Source: Bilabrum cf. latius
Taxonomy: Eukaryota; Bigyra: Bicosoecida; Bigyra; Bicosoecida
Reading direction: 5' to 3'
DNA length: 64,000 bases
Assembly: GCA_965178125.1 (NCBI GenBank)
Contig: OZ237746.1
Location: 186,001-250,000, forward strand
The notes beneath the pieces are model-generated. The model was not told the origin of the DNA, searched no databases, and worked only from the letters and a program-made list of their open reading frames with translations. The position numbers and the translations under genes were made by a program. The first letter of the stretch is position 1. Each line of letters starts with the position of its first letter. Positions 33,701 to 45,708 of this stretch are shown here, one piece after another.

Positions 33701-36700
33701 TGACGATGCAGTTGGTCTGGAGCACCACCCAGACGACGACGAGCAGGAGCAGAATTAGGGGGGGCGTGAGAGGCATGATGGGTCGGGTGAATCCCGTGAT
33801 CGGGCTGGGAGCAACGTGCCAAGCCAGGGGCAGCGGCATCAGAGACCAGCGCGCGGGCGCATGCAGCACGAGCACCGCGACGTCATCGCTGCCCCTGCAC
33901 CCACCGACCAGTCTCTCAGCGTTTCCATGGCAAGCGGTGACATGCATCACCTGGATGCGCACGGGATCGCACACTTCCAGCTGACTGCCAGCGGGTCTCA
34001 GGAGCTGCCCTTGGGCGCGCATGATGGCTCGCATCAGGACGGGAGGCACCATGCGAGGCAGCCTGAAGCTCAGTCCGGCTCCAGACAAAGGCCTCAGCTG
34101 TCACAGTTGAGGGTGGATAGCAACGCTTCGCCGACGATGCACGGGTCTAGCGGGCTCCTCGCAGTGCCCCCCATCACTCCGACCACGCGATCAGGCGATG
34201 CACGCCGCAAGGAGTCAGCAGATAGCAGGCCACACACCGATGGATAGGAGTCCCGCCTGGATGGGGAGCGTATCTAGCAGTAGAATAACGCTGGTCCTGC
34301 CATCGTGCCACCTGCGAGGCCTACTGCATTCTCGAATGGATCCGGGGCTGCTGCCCAGCTGAGCGCCATGGTTGGCGGCACGGTGCTGGGCGCTTTGGGC
34401 GAAAGAGCAGGACCATACCAGAGACAGTAGAGGCCCATGAGTGCGGGCGAGAGGGGTGAGAGTGGCCTTGGAAGGGGGAGGGGGAGGGGCAGGAGCACCA
34501 CCCGCAGGCCAGTGCAAGGCATGGGCCAGGCCAGCATCCCCCACCGTGGTAGTGGGGCTCCCTAGGGCGTGATGGGTGGTAGGTCGGATTCTGTAGGCAG
34601 CAATAGTCGCTCCCTGAGTGGTGTATCCCACCCACCTCGCGATGGAACCGATGGACCCGGGCAAGGGCTCAGTGACGGCTCCTCTAGCCAGTTGCCTCAA
34701 GCCGGGCGGGGTATGCAGCAACAGGGTCGGGCTGATGAGCATAGCAGCAGCAAGTGGCACCAGGAGTCTTCGGCGCAATCGCGATAGCCTCCACCCCAGC
34801 CCAATGAGGACGGGGGCTACGTCTCCTCGGTGCAGCAGGGTCCTCGTGACGGTGGCACCGGGTCCTCGTCAGGGGCGTCAGGAACTGTGCCAACAGGGCA
34901 GCATTAGTCGGACAGCAGCTAGTCGGCCCATGGTTTGCAGGGATCGATGCCCAGTCTTGGGGCCGGTCTGGCCCGAATGCATGCTGCTACAATGAGCGGG
35001 AGCGTTCTTGGGCAAGTTCCCGTCCCCACACCGACCCTCACACCCGGAGGTGTGGGCTTTGGCACACAGCCGCAGTATGGCCTTGATGGTGGTGGGCCGA
35101 TGGTGGGCACCTCTGGCACGAGCGGAATGATGCTGCAGTCCACTGGCGGTTCCTTGCAGCTGCCCCCGCCGCAGTACCATGTTGGACAGCAACTGCAGTA
35201 GCAGCCTGTACCGCAGCACCAGCTGCAGCTGCAACAGATGCAATTGCAGCAGCAGCAGCAGCAGCAGCAGATGATGCCCCGGTCGTTCAGCAACTGGGAT
35301 CCGGCACTCGCTGACGGGGCCCCACGGTACCCTCACTCGTCACACCATGGCGGCTCCCACCCGGCCTCTACTCGTTCCAAGGGCTCCAAGGGGTCTCGAG
35401 GGTCGAGGGGCTCCCGGGGATGCAGGGGATCGGGCATCACCAAGAAGCTGGTTAAGATGAGACAGAGGCTGTCCGATGAGCTGGCTGCCAAGCATCAGAC
35501 CGAGCATGCTCCAAACACTGTTGGCGAAGTGATCCCGTTGTCCCCTTCCTCGGCTGGCACGGGGCCCGACCATTCGGATTACATGCGGCGCGGTGAAAGC
35601 AGGCGACACTCCAAGGGGTCCATGGATGGCAGCCTGAGCACAAGCAAGGAGAGCAGTCGCACCAGCAGCAAAGACAGTAGAGTCTCAGATGGCATGCAAA
35701 CCGGCGAGGGTAAACGGAAGCGCCTGAGACGGCGCGGAAGCAGGGGCAAGAGGCGAGGGCGGGACAATGATGCGTCAACGGAGGCTCCGTCTCCCGTGTC
35801 CGCTGACGGGAGAGGTCATGAGGGCGGTTCCCATCGTTGGCAGCTGGATGCAGAGCAGACGCACCAGCAGCTGCAATAGCAGCAGCAGCATCTCGGTACC
35901 GGGTCCGTTGCACGAGGCAACTTGAAGAGCGACAGTTCGGACGCAGCCGAGACCGTCCGCAAGGCATCCAGCGAGTCGCCAACCAGCCCAAGTGCCGTGC
36001 AAACCGGGGGCACGCAGCTGCAGCATGAATACTCTACAGCACAGTCCAGGCCGGCAGCTCTCCAGGTGACATCGCACGGCTATGCCGCTCCAGCGATCTA
36101 CAGTCGGCGGTCCCAATCACCCTCCGTGCAGGCTGATGGCGCCGCTAACAAGCAACAGAGAGGTAGAGTGCAGCTGCGGCACGATGTGGCTAGTCCTGGG
36201 GCGGCTTCGCGGTCACCATCCCCCGGTGAAGCGAGCCCAGTCATTGACAAGCAACCGAGTCAGGCTGCCACCCCGCACAAGCCTGGCACAGGCACTCGCG
36301 CGCTGGTGCCGGCGCTTGACCTCAGCTCGGCGGTTTCCAAGCCCCCGCGCCACCCCAAAGAACAGTCGGACGTGGAACACCTCTCAGACAGTTCTGACTC
36401 CGACAGCGACTCATCTAGGGGACTCAGCTCTGGCTCTGATTCCGACCGGCTCGAATCGAGCAGGAGTGGCAGCGGGAGCGGGAGCAGGGAGCAGTCTGCC
36501 AGCAGAAGGCGGGGCTCTGCTAGCTCGACTGGCAAGTCGGACTCGAGGCGGCAGTCGGATCACTCCATACCTGCGCGAGCCAGCAAGAGCGGGAACTCAA
36601 CTGGTATCTCTGCAGCTGCGACGGATGCCTCCGGTGGTGACGGTAACGGCGACAGTGCTGCGCCAGTCTCACAAGGCCAACAAGACGAGGGCGCCGGAGA

Positions 36701-39700
36701 TTCCACTGCACGGTCCGAGGCCTCGTCAAAGAGGCGGAAGCGCAAGAAGAAGAAGAAGAAAAAGAAGAAGAAGAAGAAGAAGAAGAAGAGGAAGGCCCAG
36801 GCTGACGGCGATGGATCGGCCCCGCCCCTTTCAGGACGCAGCGACGAGGGCCCGAACTCGGCCAGGACTGCATCGAGCGACAAGCCCGGCGGGGGCCAGC
36901 ACTCTGCCCGTAGCCTGAGCTCGACGCAGTCACGGCGCCTACGACGGCTTCGTAAGAAGGCAAGGGAGAGAGAAGCAAAGAAGCAGGAGGAAACCCTCCG
37001 GCAGCATCTCCAGGCACGCATGCTGGCGCAGCCCCCGTTCCAGCCCGGCATGCCCGTGCCGCCACCACCTGGGGGGCAGCAGTACGCCGGCTACCCCATG
37101 CCAATGCAGTACGCCTAGATGCAGCACGCGCAGCCCTACCCAGGCTTTCTCATGCAGCACCAGTAGCACCAGCAGCACTAGCAGCACCAGCCGCCCCTTC
37201 CCCTACCCACCAGCATGGGGGTGGTCCCGGTCACTGGGGCTACACCAGGACAGCAGACGTAGCGCCTTGGCTAGCCACCTGTGCCCACGGCCCCCATGCC
37301 ACCGAAACCAGCTCCCAGTCAGGGGCTTCGGAAGGGCGTGGGGCTGCTGTCGCTGCCTTCATCCACCAGCTCAGTGTCAAGCGCGGGCCATAACCTGACC
37401 CCTGCCGTCCGTTCTGCCACAGAGGTGCTGGCCGCTGCCATCTGTGCCACGGCTCACAGGTTTGGTCGCACCATGTGCACGCAGCAAGGAAGCGAGGTGG
37501 TAATCGACCAGGAGAAGGGGCCTTCCCTGATCCAGTTGCCTGGCGGCGCCCTGCTACGCCTTCGGTCGGTGGATCCTTCGAATCCATCCCCGGCCAATGA
37601 TCCTTCGTTCAAGGCAGTCAATATGCCAATCATCCAGGCCATCCAGGACCGCCCATTGTAGCAGCAGCTGGCGATCGTGCGTGCAATTGCGATGCAGAGC
37701 AACCTCAACTAGCAGCAGATGGCCGCCCTGCAATCCTTGTGCGTGCAAGCAGCGGCGCAGAAAGAGAGAGGGGAGGTGCGGACTGGCGCAGACTAGCCCA
37801 CCGCACACGAGGTAATCGATTCGCCCACACAGCAGGAACTGGCTCACAACCTCATGGCAGCCGGTCGGCAGATGCCGGGCACGCGCGTAGAGGACACCGT
37901 GGCTCAGGTGCCACACGCTCTGTTTGCCGACCTTGCCCGCGTGTTCCAGCCAACCGTAGCCCAGGAAGGCCTGCAGCTGTACCAGCGGAACATGCTCGAG
38001 ACCCAGGGAAACGTGCTTGCATCCACCAGCGCCGTCACCTCGTTGTGCCTAAAGCACGCCGACGAGCTCGCTGACAGAGACCTGCTGCAGGCATCGGTGC
38101 ACGCCAAGGACCCTAACAAACCCTCGCCGCGGCTGGGACTTGCGCAGCAAAAGGCAGATCCCGCGGGAGCATCTGGCCTCTCGAGCACTGGCACATCGCG
38201 TGCAGGTGGGGGGTAGCCCGGCCTCATGCCCGGCCAGTTTGAGCCGTTTGTGCCTCATCCGCCCATTAGTGGCGGGAGAGGTGCTGCCGGCGCATGGTTG
38301 CCGGGAGGCGGGAGCAGCGCGTCCGGTGGGTTTAATGCATCCGGGGTGCCCGCTAGTATTACGGGCTAGGTACCCAGCCACGGGGCCGGTGATGGCATGT
38401 CAGCTCCGGGGATGTCAACGCAGGTGCAGGCCGAGCTACTTCGGGCCCGAGAAGTGGCCATGCAGTAGGCTGCAGCTCTGCGGCAGATGCAGGAAATCAT
38501 CCGTGCGCAGCAGGCGCAGCTGGCTGGTGTGGCCAGCGCCGCAGGGATGCAGCTGCCTCCGATGCCGACAATGCCTTCGTTCGACCTTCCCGCCGTCGTG
38601 CCCCCGGCATCTTCGGGCTTATCTGTTAGCGGCGGAGTTCCGATCGGCCAGACGGGCGTGAAGCTGCCCAGCTTCAGCTCCAGCGAGCTAGGCGAGCAAG
38701 TGGCACCAGCTGGTGCTGGCATTCCGGCCGTGTTGAACCCCGTGCCATTTGCAACCACTGCCGCTGGCAGCGGCACAGCTACCGGTGTACCCAGCAGCAG
38801 CGCGCTGGGTGTCGCAGGCGACATGTGGCGCAGCCCGCCCGGCCACGGCCAGTCCAATCTCTAGCCGGACCAGCCGCAAACTTGGTCCATTCCACAAGAG
38901 ATGCCTCATGGGAGCAGTCCCAGTCAGGCTCTGCCCATGGGCGCCGGGGCGCTGGCCAGCGACAGCAAGCTGCGCCCAAAGGCGAGCGCGGCGTGGCGCA
39001 GCCGCAGCTTTTCCAGATACCAGTCCTATTCGATCTCTCAGGAGCCAGACGAGGACGCGAGGTTTCAGGGTGCAGAGGACCTGGGGCCCGAGGACGGCGA
39101 GGTGGAAGGTGCCAATGCATCAGCAAGGGGCACTAGAAGCAGCGTGCTGCAGCACACCGCCGGTATTTAGAGCTCGCAGTCAAGGGAGAAGCAGCGGGTT
39201 GGCCCAAGGGGCATTTTTCCATCTGATGGTGGGGAGGTTGAGCGGCCGGGGCATCGCACTGCAGGGCTGTCATCCAGCAGCACTAGTCGTGAGCAACATC
39301 ACGCGCACAGATCGGGGCAGCCTCAGGGTGGTCAAATGGGCGAGGTGGAGGCCCATCAGATCGCCCAGTCTCTCGTGCGGGACTTGCAGGCCAAGCATGG
39401 GTCACCCACCGAGGGACAGCACAGGTCCAGGGGTCATCTGCTAGGGTTCGGATCTACTGACAGCGGATCGCAGGACTGGGCGGCTGCGCTGGGTGGCGGT
39501 GAGTCGGGGGCGGGCGATGCCGGTGGCGGCATTGCAACCGGGGGAAGCGACGAATCCGAAGGAATGTAGCTGCTTGGACCCATCCTTGAGGCGATGGGTG
39601 CCGGAATGGATGCCAGCGGGAACGTAGTCCCCCTGCAGGGCGGCAGTGGTGGTGGTGCTCCTGCCTCGGGGTCTGCACCCATGGGACACATGCAAGCCGC

Positions 39701-39809
39701 TGAATAGCCTCCGCATTCCTATTCCCATGGAGGGCAAACTGGGTTCAGCTTCCAGTCCCCGTAGCAGCAGATGCAGCAGTCCGTTCGCCAGCAGCAGCAG
39801 CAGCAATAT

Positions 39810-39845
<36 letters not shown>

Positions 39846-42800
39846 TATCACCAGCAGCAGCAGCAGCAACCCCTCTACGCCCCGCCCCCTCCCTCCCTAC
39901 AGGAGGCCACCGACGAGGAGGGATCAGAGGAGGACGGCAACCGCAGCGGGGACGATGAAGATGCGGTGGACGAGGTCAGGCTGATCGTGGGTCCGCAAGG
40001 CGAGCTCAGGCCTTCAAGGGGCAGGGGCAGGCGCAGGCAAGGCAAGGAAGTAGGTGCCATGTCCGGCAGATCGGAGAGGTCTGCAGCCGTGACGAACACG
40101 AGCTCTGCCACATCAGGTCTGGAGTCGGAGCGCAGCGGTGCGGTGGGTGGCACGGGCATGATGCGAGTGGAGTCGATCATGTCTGGCGGTGACAGCCACA
40201 GCATGGCTCGCAGTGGTACAGCTAGCGGCTCGGCCACAGGCACTGGAACCGACCGCTCCGGTGACAGCCCTTTGCGACGGCGGGACAGCCGCCGCCACAG
40301 CGGAACACCTAGAGTCCTACAAGCGAGCGGTCGCAGCGCTGATGATGGCGATCGAGGCGAAGGTTCGTCAGGCTCGGACGCAGACGCCGATGAGGACACA
40401 TCCCCGTTCTAGAAGAACAGTCGGATGTCCAGGACAAGATCTGACCTGGGCATGGCTGCCGGCCGATCCGCCACCACGGCAAGCATGGGAGTGCACAGGA
40501 ATCGAATAGAGCAGGACGGGTTCTTCGAGGAGTCGGGCGATCGCCCGAGGCGGCGGAGGAGAGCGCTGGCCGGACTCGAGGCCGTGGCCGAGGTGTCTGA
40601 AGGTAGGAGCGGGTCGAGGGACGCGCCCGGAGAGGTGCCTGTGGTTTCCATGGGTACTAAGCGTGGTCCAGAAGTAGATGATGATGATGACAGTGGAGAC
40701 GACAAGGAGCAGGAGAACGCCGTCCCCCTGAGGCGCGGTGGTGGTGGAGCTGCTGCAGGCGCGTCGTTGGACTACGAGTCCCAGCTGCGGCGCGCACGGA
40801 CGTTCTCGGGTCGGATTGCGAGCGACGGGGGTCTTCTGGCCTATGTGGACGGGCAGAACGAAGGTCAGGGCCATCCATCCCCCACCAACCCCCCCATGAT
40901 ACTGCACGCGTCTGCAGATGCAGGTGGTGGCGGCGCTCTGGCTTCACCGGGTGAATCTAGCGGCATGATTGATCTGATGGAAGGCGAGGGCAGCGGTCTA
41001 TCCAGTCTAGGCATGCTTGGTGGTCTGGGTGGGATCAACGACGGCGCCATGCACGACAGTACGGGTGGTCTGGGTCTAGCCAACGAGTTTGCAACCTCCA
41101 GCGGAAGCGGCAGCCGCAGCGGCAACAGCGGTAGTGGTAGCAGGGGGGAATCCCAGCGGGAGCGCAGCCTGGCGAGCGCCGGTGCCCCATCTACGTCAGG
41201 TCCTCTGTCTCAGCTGGGGACTGCATCAGGTGGCATTTTCTCCTAGAGGACGCCAAGTGTGAGCACAGGCGACACGACCCAGAATGGGAACCGTGGAGGT
41301 TATGCGAGCCGGCAGCGGCAGCAGCGGCAGACACATGGTGGAGAGGGGAGCCAAGCTCGCGAGCACGAGGGTGACGGCAGCACGGATGATTCAGCCTTCC
41401 CACGCGGCGTGCGCAGCAGCGCCCATGGTATCGACGTCAGCGTTGACCCCAGTGTGGCTCCTTCACAGGGCAGCGGCAAGTCGCCGTCCAGCCGATCCAT
41501 GGCACTCTCACAAATGGGTCGATCGGGGCGCAGCATCGGCCTGCATGATGCCAGTAGGACAGACACTGACTCCACCTCTGGGATGGTTGCGGGCAGAGGA
41601 TCAGACGGTGAGGCGGCACAGGTACGTGGCAGCGGGTCTCGGGGATCAAACAGTGTGCCCAGCCCCCAGATAGCATCGCCTGCTGCCGGCGGCAGGCCCG
41701 GGATCAGGCCTGGGGCCGGCAACCGGGGTGGCGGAGATAGGGATGGCCAACCTACTCAGCAGCAACAGCAGCTGCAACAGCAGCAGGCAACACGTCATAG
41801 TGGTAGGCCATTACCAGGGAGTGCAAGCCACAACGCGACCGTTGGTGCTGTGATGGTGCTGCAGCCTGATTCGAACGTAGGCGCAGCGGGGCTGGCTCAC
41901 CAAGACAGCGACCCCCTTTGTCACCTCTACAGGACAGCTTCATCCGAACCATATGGGCTCGAACTCTCAGATCCGGTGGATTGCAGAACCGACCCGAAAC
42001 CACACGGAACTTTCTCGAAGCCAGCTCTGAAGTTCGGGTAGGCCCAGCCCACTGCCCCAGTGCGCGCGGTGGGGCCGTCAGCAAGACAGTGGCTGAGGCC
42101 TCGATCTGGGCAGAATACAAAGAGATCCGCACGCGAGCGGCATGGAGCGACAAGTAGCAACACCAATCCCCAGTCTGCATGCGGCGAAGCAGCCAGGCCA
42201 TCTTCACAAGACTGTGCGCGTGAGCTAGACGTGCCCCAATGCTTAGGTAGTATGGACGAGTCCTCGGCGACGTCACAATCGCTTGAAGTGGCCATTGCCT
42301 ATGAGTAGTCGGGTGCCTTGCGCCTGATCCATGGCCTTGGTGGAGCCAGGTCACGCGCATTGATAGGCGCAGATCAACCGGGCGATGCACCGGAACCGAC
42401 TTACCGCTGGATTGTGTCGTGCAGTGGCAAGGCCAGCCAGTAGAGCAAGGGCAAGGCCGGTAAGGCCCAGCCAGCTGCAGAGACTCCTGCGCAACAAGCG
42501 GCTTGTTCATCCCGCGGTGTCGCTGGCCGTGCGCCTGGTAGCGCAGGGCGAGACAGCGGCAGCGGCGATGGTGGGGATGGTGGGGACGAAGACGATCAAG
42601 AGAAGAAGGCTAGAGCTGCAAGTCAGTTGAGGGAAACAGAGAAAGGGGGTGCAGATGGTCGCTACGAAACAGAGCGTGCCTCATCTCTAGACGGGGATGG
42701 TGTCAACTCGACTGCAGACCCGGAGGCAGACGAGGAACAGGACCAGGGCCAAGACTCGAAGGCAACTTCCAGACGGCCAAGACTCGCTACACGCCTCGAC

Positions 42801-45500
42801 GCCGATGCTACAGCACCACAGGGTGGCGCGGGCCGCTGGGGCGCACCTGCCAACTTCTCCGGGCCCGACCCGTTTCCCTCTCCGTCCAGTGCCCGCTCAG
42901 GCGCGGGTGCTAGGGACGATGACTGGCAGAGGGCACTGTCTCAGTCCCAGCTGGACGCACCCAGCACCCCACCCTTCTTTGGCGGGGTGCAGCAGGGGTC
43001 ATCCAGGGAACAGAGCGGGCCTGGCCTGTCCCCCGGTCTGCTTGCGGGAATGGCCGACTCACCCTTGGCTCCCGGGGTCTCGGGGCACCATTTGCAGCAC
43101 GATCTCGGCGATGTTGGGCTCTCTGCTGGTGGGGCAGCTGGCGTGCACACTGAGCCTGGGCTGGGTGGCAGGCAAGCAGATCCCGCTTTGGGCCATGGCC
43201 TAGGCGGCTTTGGTCTCCCTCCGGGTGGCGGGGGTGGGTCGGGTGCCCGGCCCCCGGTGTTCTTGGCGCATGCAGCGCAAGCCATGGGGTGCAGCGGCAG
43301 GTCGCTGGGAGGCATATCCGTTGACTCGACGGGTGCTGCGTCAGAGGCGGGGGAGCGGGAAAGACGACTTTTGGCGCGTGCTGGCATGAGCGGTGTCAAT
43401 GCACAACAAACGCAGCAGCAGCAGTAGAAGCAGCAGCAGTAGAAGCAGCAGCGCGGCTCGCCGTCGAAGCGGGGCGACAGGAATGACCCGGAGGTTGGGT
43501 TCTCGTCACCCATGGGGATGGGGCTCTTCCGCATCACTGAGGACGAGGGCTCGCCCATTGCGAGCGAATCCACTGCTGATGGGACTGGGGGTGTTGGAGG
43601 CTTTGGGCCGGGGATGGACGCAGATCAATCCGGTGTGCACGCGGACCAGGCCGCGACGGACCTGCCCTGGGCAGGCGGTGCTCTTGCTGGGTCGGGGGGG
43701 TCGGTGCAGCTGCAGTCGACGGTCAAAGGGAGCGAATCGCAGTCGGCTGCCGGCAGGACCTCTGCCGCCTCACAGGGCCTTGCGACATCCCGTGTTTCGT
43801 TGGTCAGCGAGGCTGCCTCACCATCACCGAGCACTGGTGGTGATACTGACCAACCGGCAGCTGTGGAAGGCACCGGCGCCACTGACCCCAACACACCGTC
43901 AGACGCTGAAAAGAAGAGGAGGAGGAAGAAGAGAAGGAGGGGAGGGACACGCCGCAGAGAGGAGAACAAGCGAAAGAGAGAGGCACTCCTGGCGAAAATC
44001 ACGCTGGCGGCGGGTCTCGCGGATGGCGCGGCTCTCTCGAACCTGTCTGGGCACGGAGCTGATAGCGACGTGCAAGTGCTGACGGGTCGGTCGGCCGAGT
44101 CGGGGACGAGCTGCGGGATGGAAGGGTCTGCGCTATCGTCAGATTCGCGGTCACAGGACGGCAGCAGTCGAGCCCGCAGCCAGAGCAGGGGGCAGACCCT
44201 GCCGGATGGGACCGCGTCTGTGGTATCCCTTGAGGGCGGCATGTCCCTGGTGCTAGGAACCGAGCCAGAGGGGGGTGGCTGGAGGCAGCGCGAGGCTCGG
44301 AAGAAGCAGGAGGAAGCAGAGAGGAAGAGGAGGGAGCGAGAGCTCGGTCTGACTCCGCAGAAATCCCCCCGCAACCAGCGCAAGGGCAAGGGCAGGGGCA
44401 GGGGTGTGCACAGAGGGCCGGTGTGGGGAGGCACCGGGGCTGGTCTTGCAGGGAACAACGTAGGAGGAGTATCCCCCGACCCAGTGGGCAGCAGACATGG
44501 GTCGGTTGCGGGTGCCACCGACTCGCGTGGGTCGGGGTTTGGGCCGCCGCCCACGCGCTAGTCCAGCGGTGGATCGGTGGGGGCTGCTTTGAGTCCGCTC
44601 AAAAGACAGAAACCGCCGCCTCCTCCGCGACAGGGCCGCGCCAGCCGCTCCTCTCATGGCGGTGGGACACACTCGTCACACCACGGCGGCAGCTCCGTCG
44701 TGGACGATGCCGCCTCTGCTGCCAGCAGCGCATCAGACTGGCGACTGGGAGACAACACCGACGGGCAGAGCAGCGTAGGTAGGAGCAGCGCGTACGGCGG
44801 CAAATACAGGCCGCCGTCCGTCCGTAGCGGTGGTGGAGGAAGTGGCAGCGGTGCAGCCAGGCGTCGCCCGGGAGGCAGCCCGCCCATGTCCCCGCACTCT
44901 CCAGCGAGCCCCGGGGCTGGTGGCTGGGGGCACAGCACCGGCGGGAGGGGTGCGGGTGGTGGGGCCGTGTCTCGCGTCCCTTTCCTTGGTGCTATAGGTC
45001 GGTCCAAGACCCATGGTAAGATCATCACGTCACCTACGCGCGATTCATCCTCGCCCGCCTCGGGCGGCAGCTAGACGGCAAGGGCTAGGGCGGGTGCAGG
45101 TGGCAGTGGATCTGGTCCCGGTGGCTAGGGCCCGTCCGGTGCTGGAGGGGTCTCGGGACGGCTTGCTGGCGGGGCTGCCGCACCAGGTAGGAGGCGACGG
45201 TCCAGCGCCGGGATGCGGATGGGTTCGGGGAGCCACGCCCTGCAGCAAGCGGCGATGCGTGTCCGGTAGGAGCAAGCGGGTGGTGGCATTGGCGGTGGTG
45301 ATGGGGCTGCTGGTCTTGCTACTGGGAGGGCTGCAACGGCCGAAGATGTCGCTGGCGGCAGGGGTGGTGCCGTAGCTGCGGCGATCACCGGTGGTCGCAT
45401 GCTAAGCCCATGGGGCCGCGAGGGGTTGGGATCTGGGCCTGGTGCTGGGTTTGAGCCTCTGCCAGGGGTGGCGGAGGGGTCTCGTGAATTCATTGAATAA
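30750..45500 (+). CDS. giant low-complexity protein with RGG boxes, a CCCH finger and about 47 TAG codons
   Basis: One frame is open from at least 31107 to TAA at 45498-45500 with no in-frame TGA or TAA but about 47 TAGs. The true start is uncertain. ATG 30750 with a 162-nt intron (30804-30965, GTAAGA donor, CGCAG acceptor) gives about 4,860 aa; ATG 30855 without an intron is also possible. Near the N-terminus are Arg-Gly boxes (SSRGRGRGRGRGNRRG) and, at about 32040-32105, one CCCH zinc finger with C-x8-C-x5-C-x3-H spacing (CIHWLQSGTCPFGDSCSMAH), which suggests RNA binding. The rest is low complexity: poly-Gln tracts at about 31806-31840, 35247-35270, 39769-39870 and 43410-43455; a Lys run at 36744-36792; Gly-Ser repeats near 32336; Ser/Arg-rich stretches. 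TAG repeatedly sits inside Gln runs, for example QLQ-x-QPVPQHQ and QQQQ-x-KQQQ-x-KQQ. A more ordered patch is at 37380-37720. Function unknown. Confidence 0.85.
36744..36792 (+). repeat. AAG/AAA tract encoding a Lys run in the giant protein
   Basis: Near-perfect trinucleotide repeat giving about 15 consecutive Lys residues flanked by Arg, in the giant gene's frame. Confidence 0.9.
39769..39870 (+). repeat. CAG-rich poly-Gln tract in the giant gene
   Basis: CAG runs with interspersed TAT/CAC codons. A TAG codon at 39762-39764 directly precedes CAG CAG ATG CAG CAG. Confidence 0.9.
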
Positions 45501-45708
45501 TGAGGTGACTTTAACGGGCGCTCTTTAAGCGAAGACTAGGGCTAGCTGTGTTAGCTAATTTCCTGGATGCCCGGATCCTCTGGGTTGGAAGAGTTTGTAC
45601 GAGAAGTATCCGTGTAAAAGAAAAAAAAGTATCCGATTTAGATCCGATTGCCGAGGTCTCAAAGCGGCATAAGGGCTTACGTCTGCCATTGATTTACATC
45701 TTGCTTGC

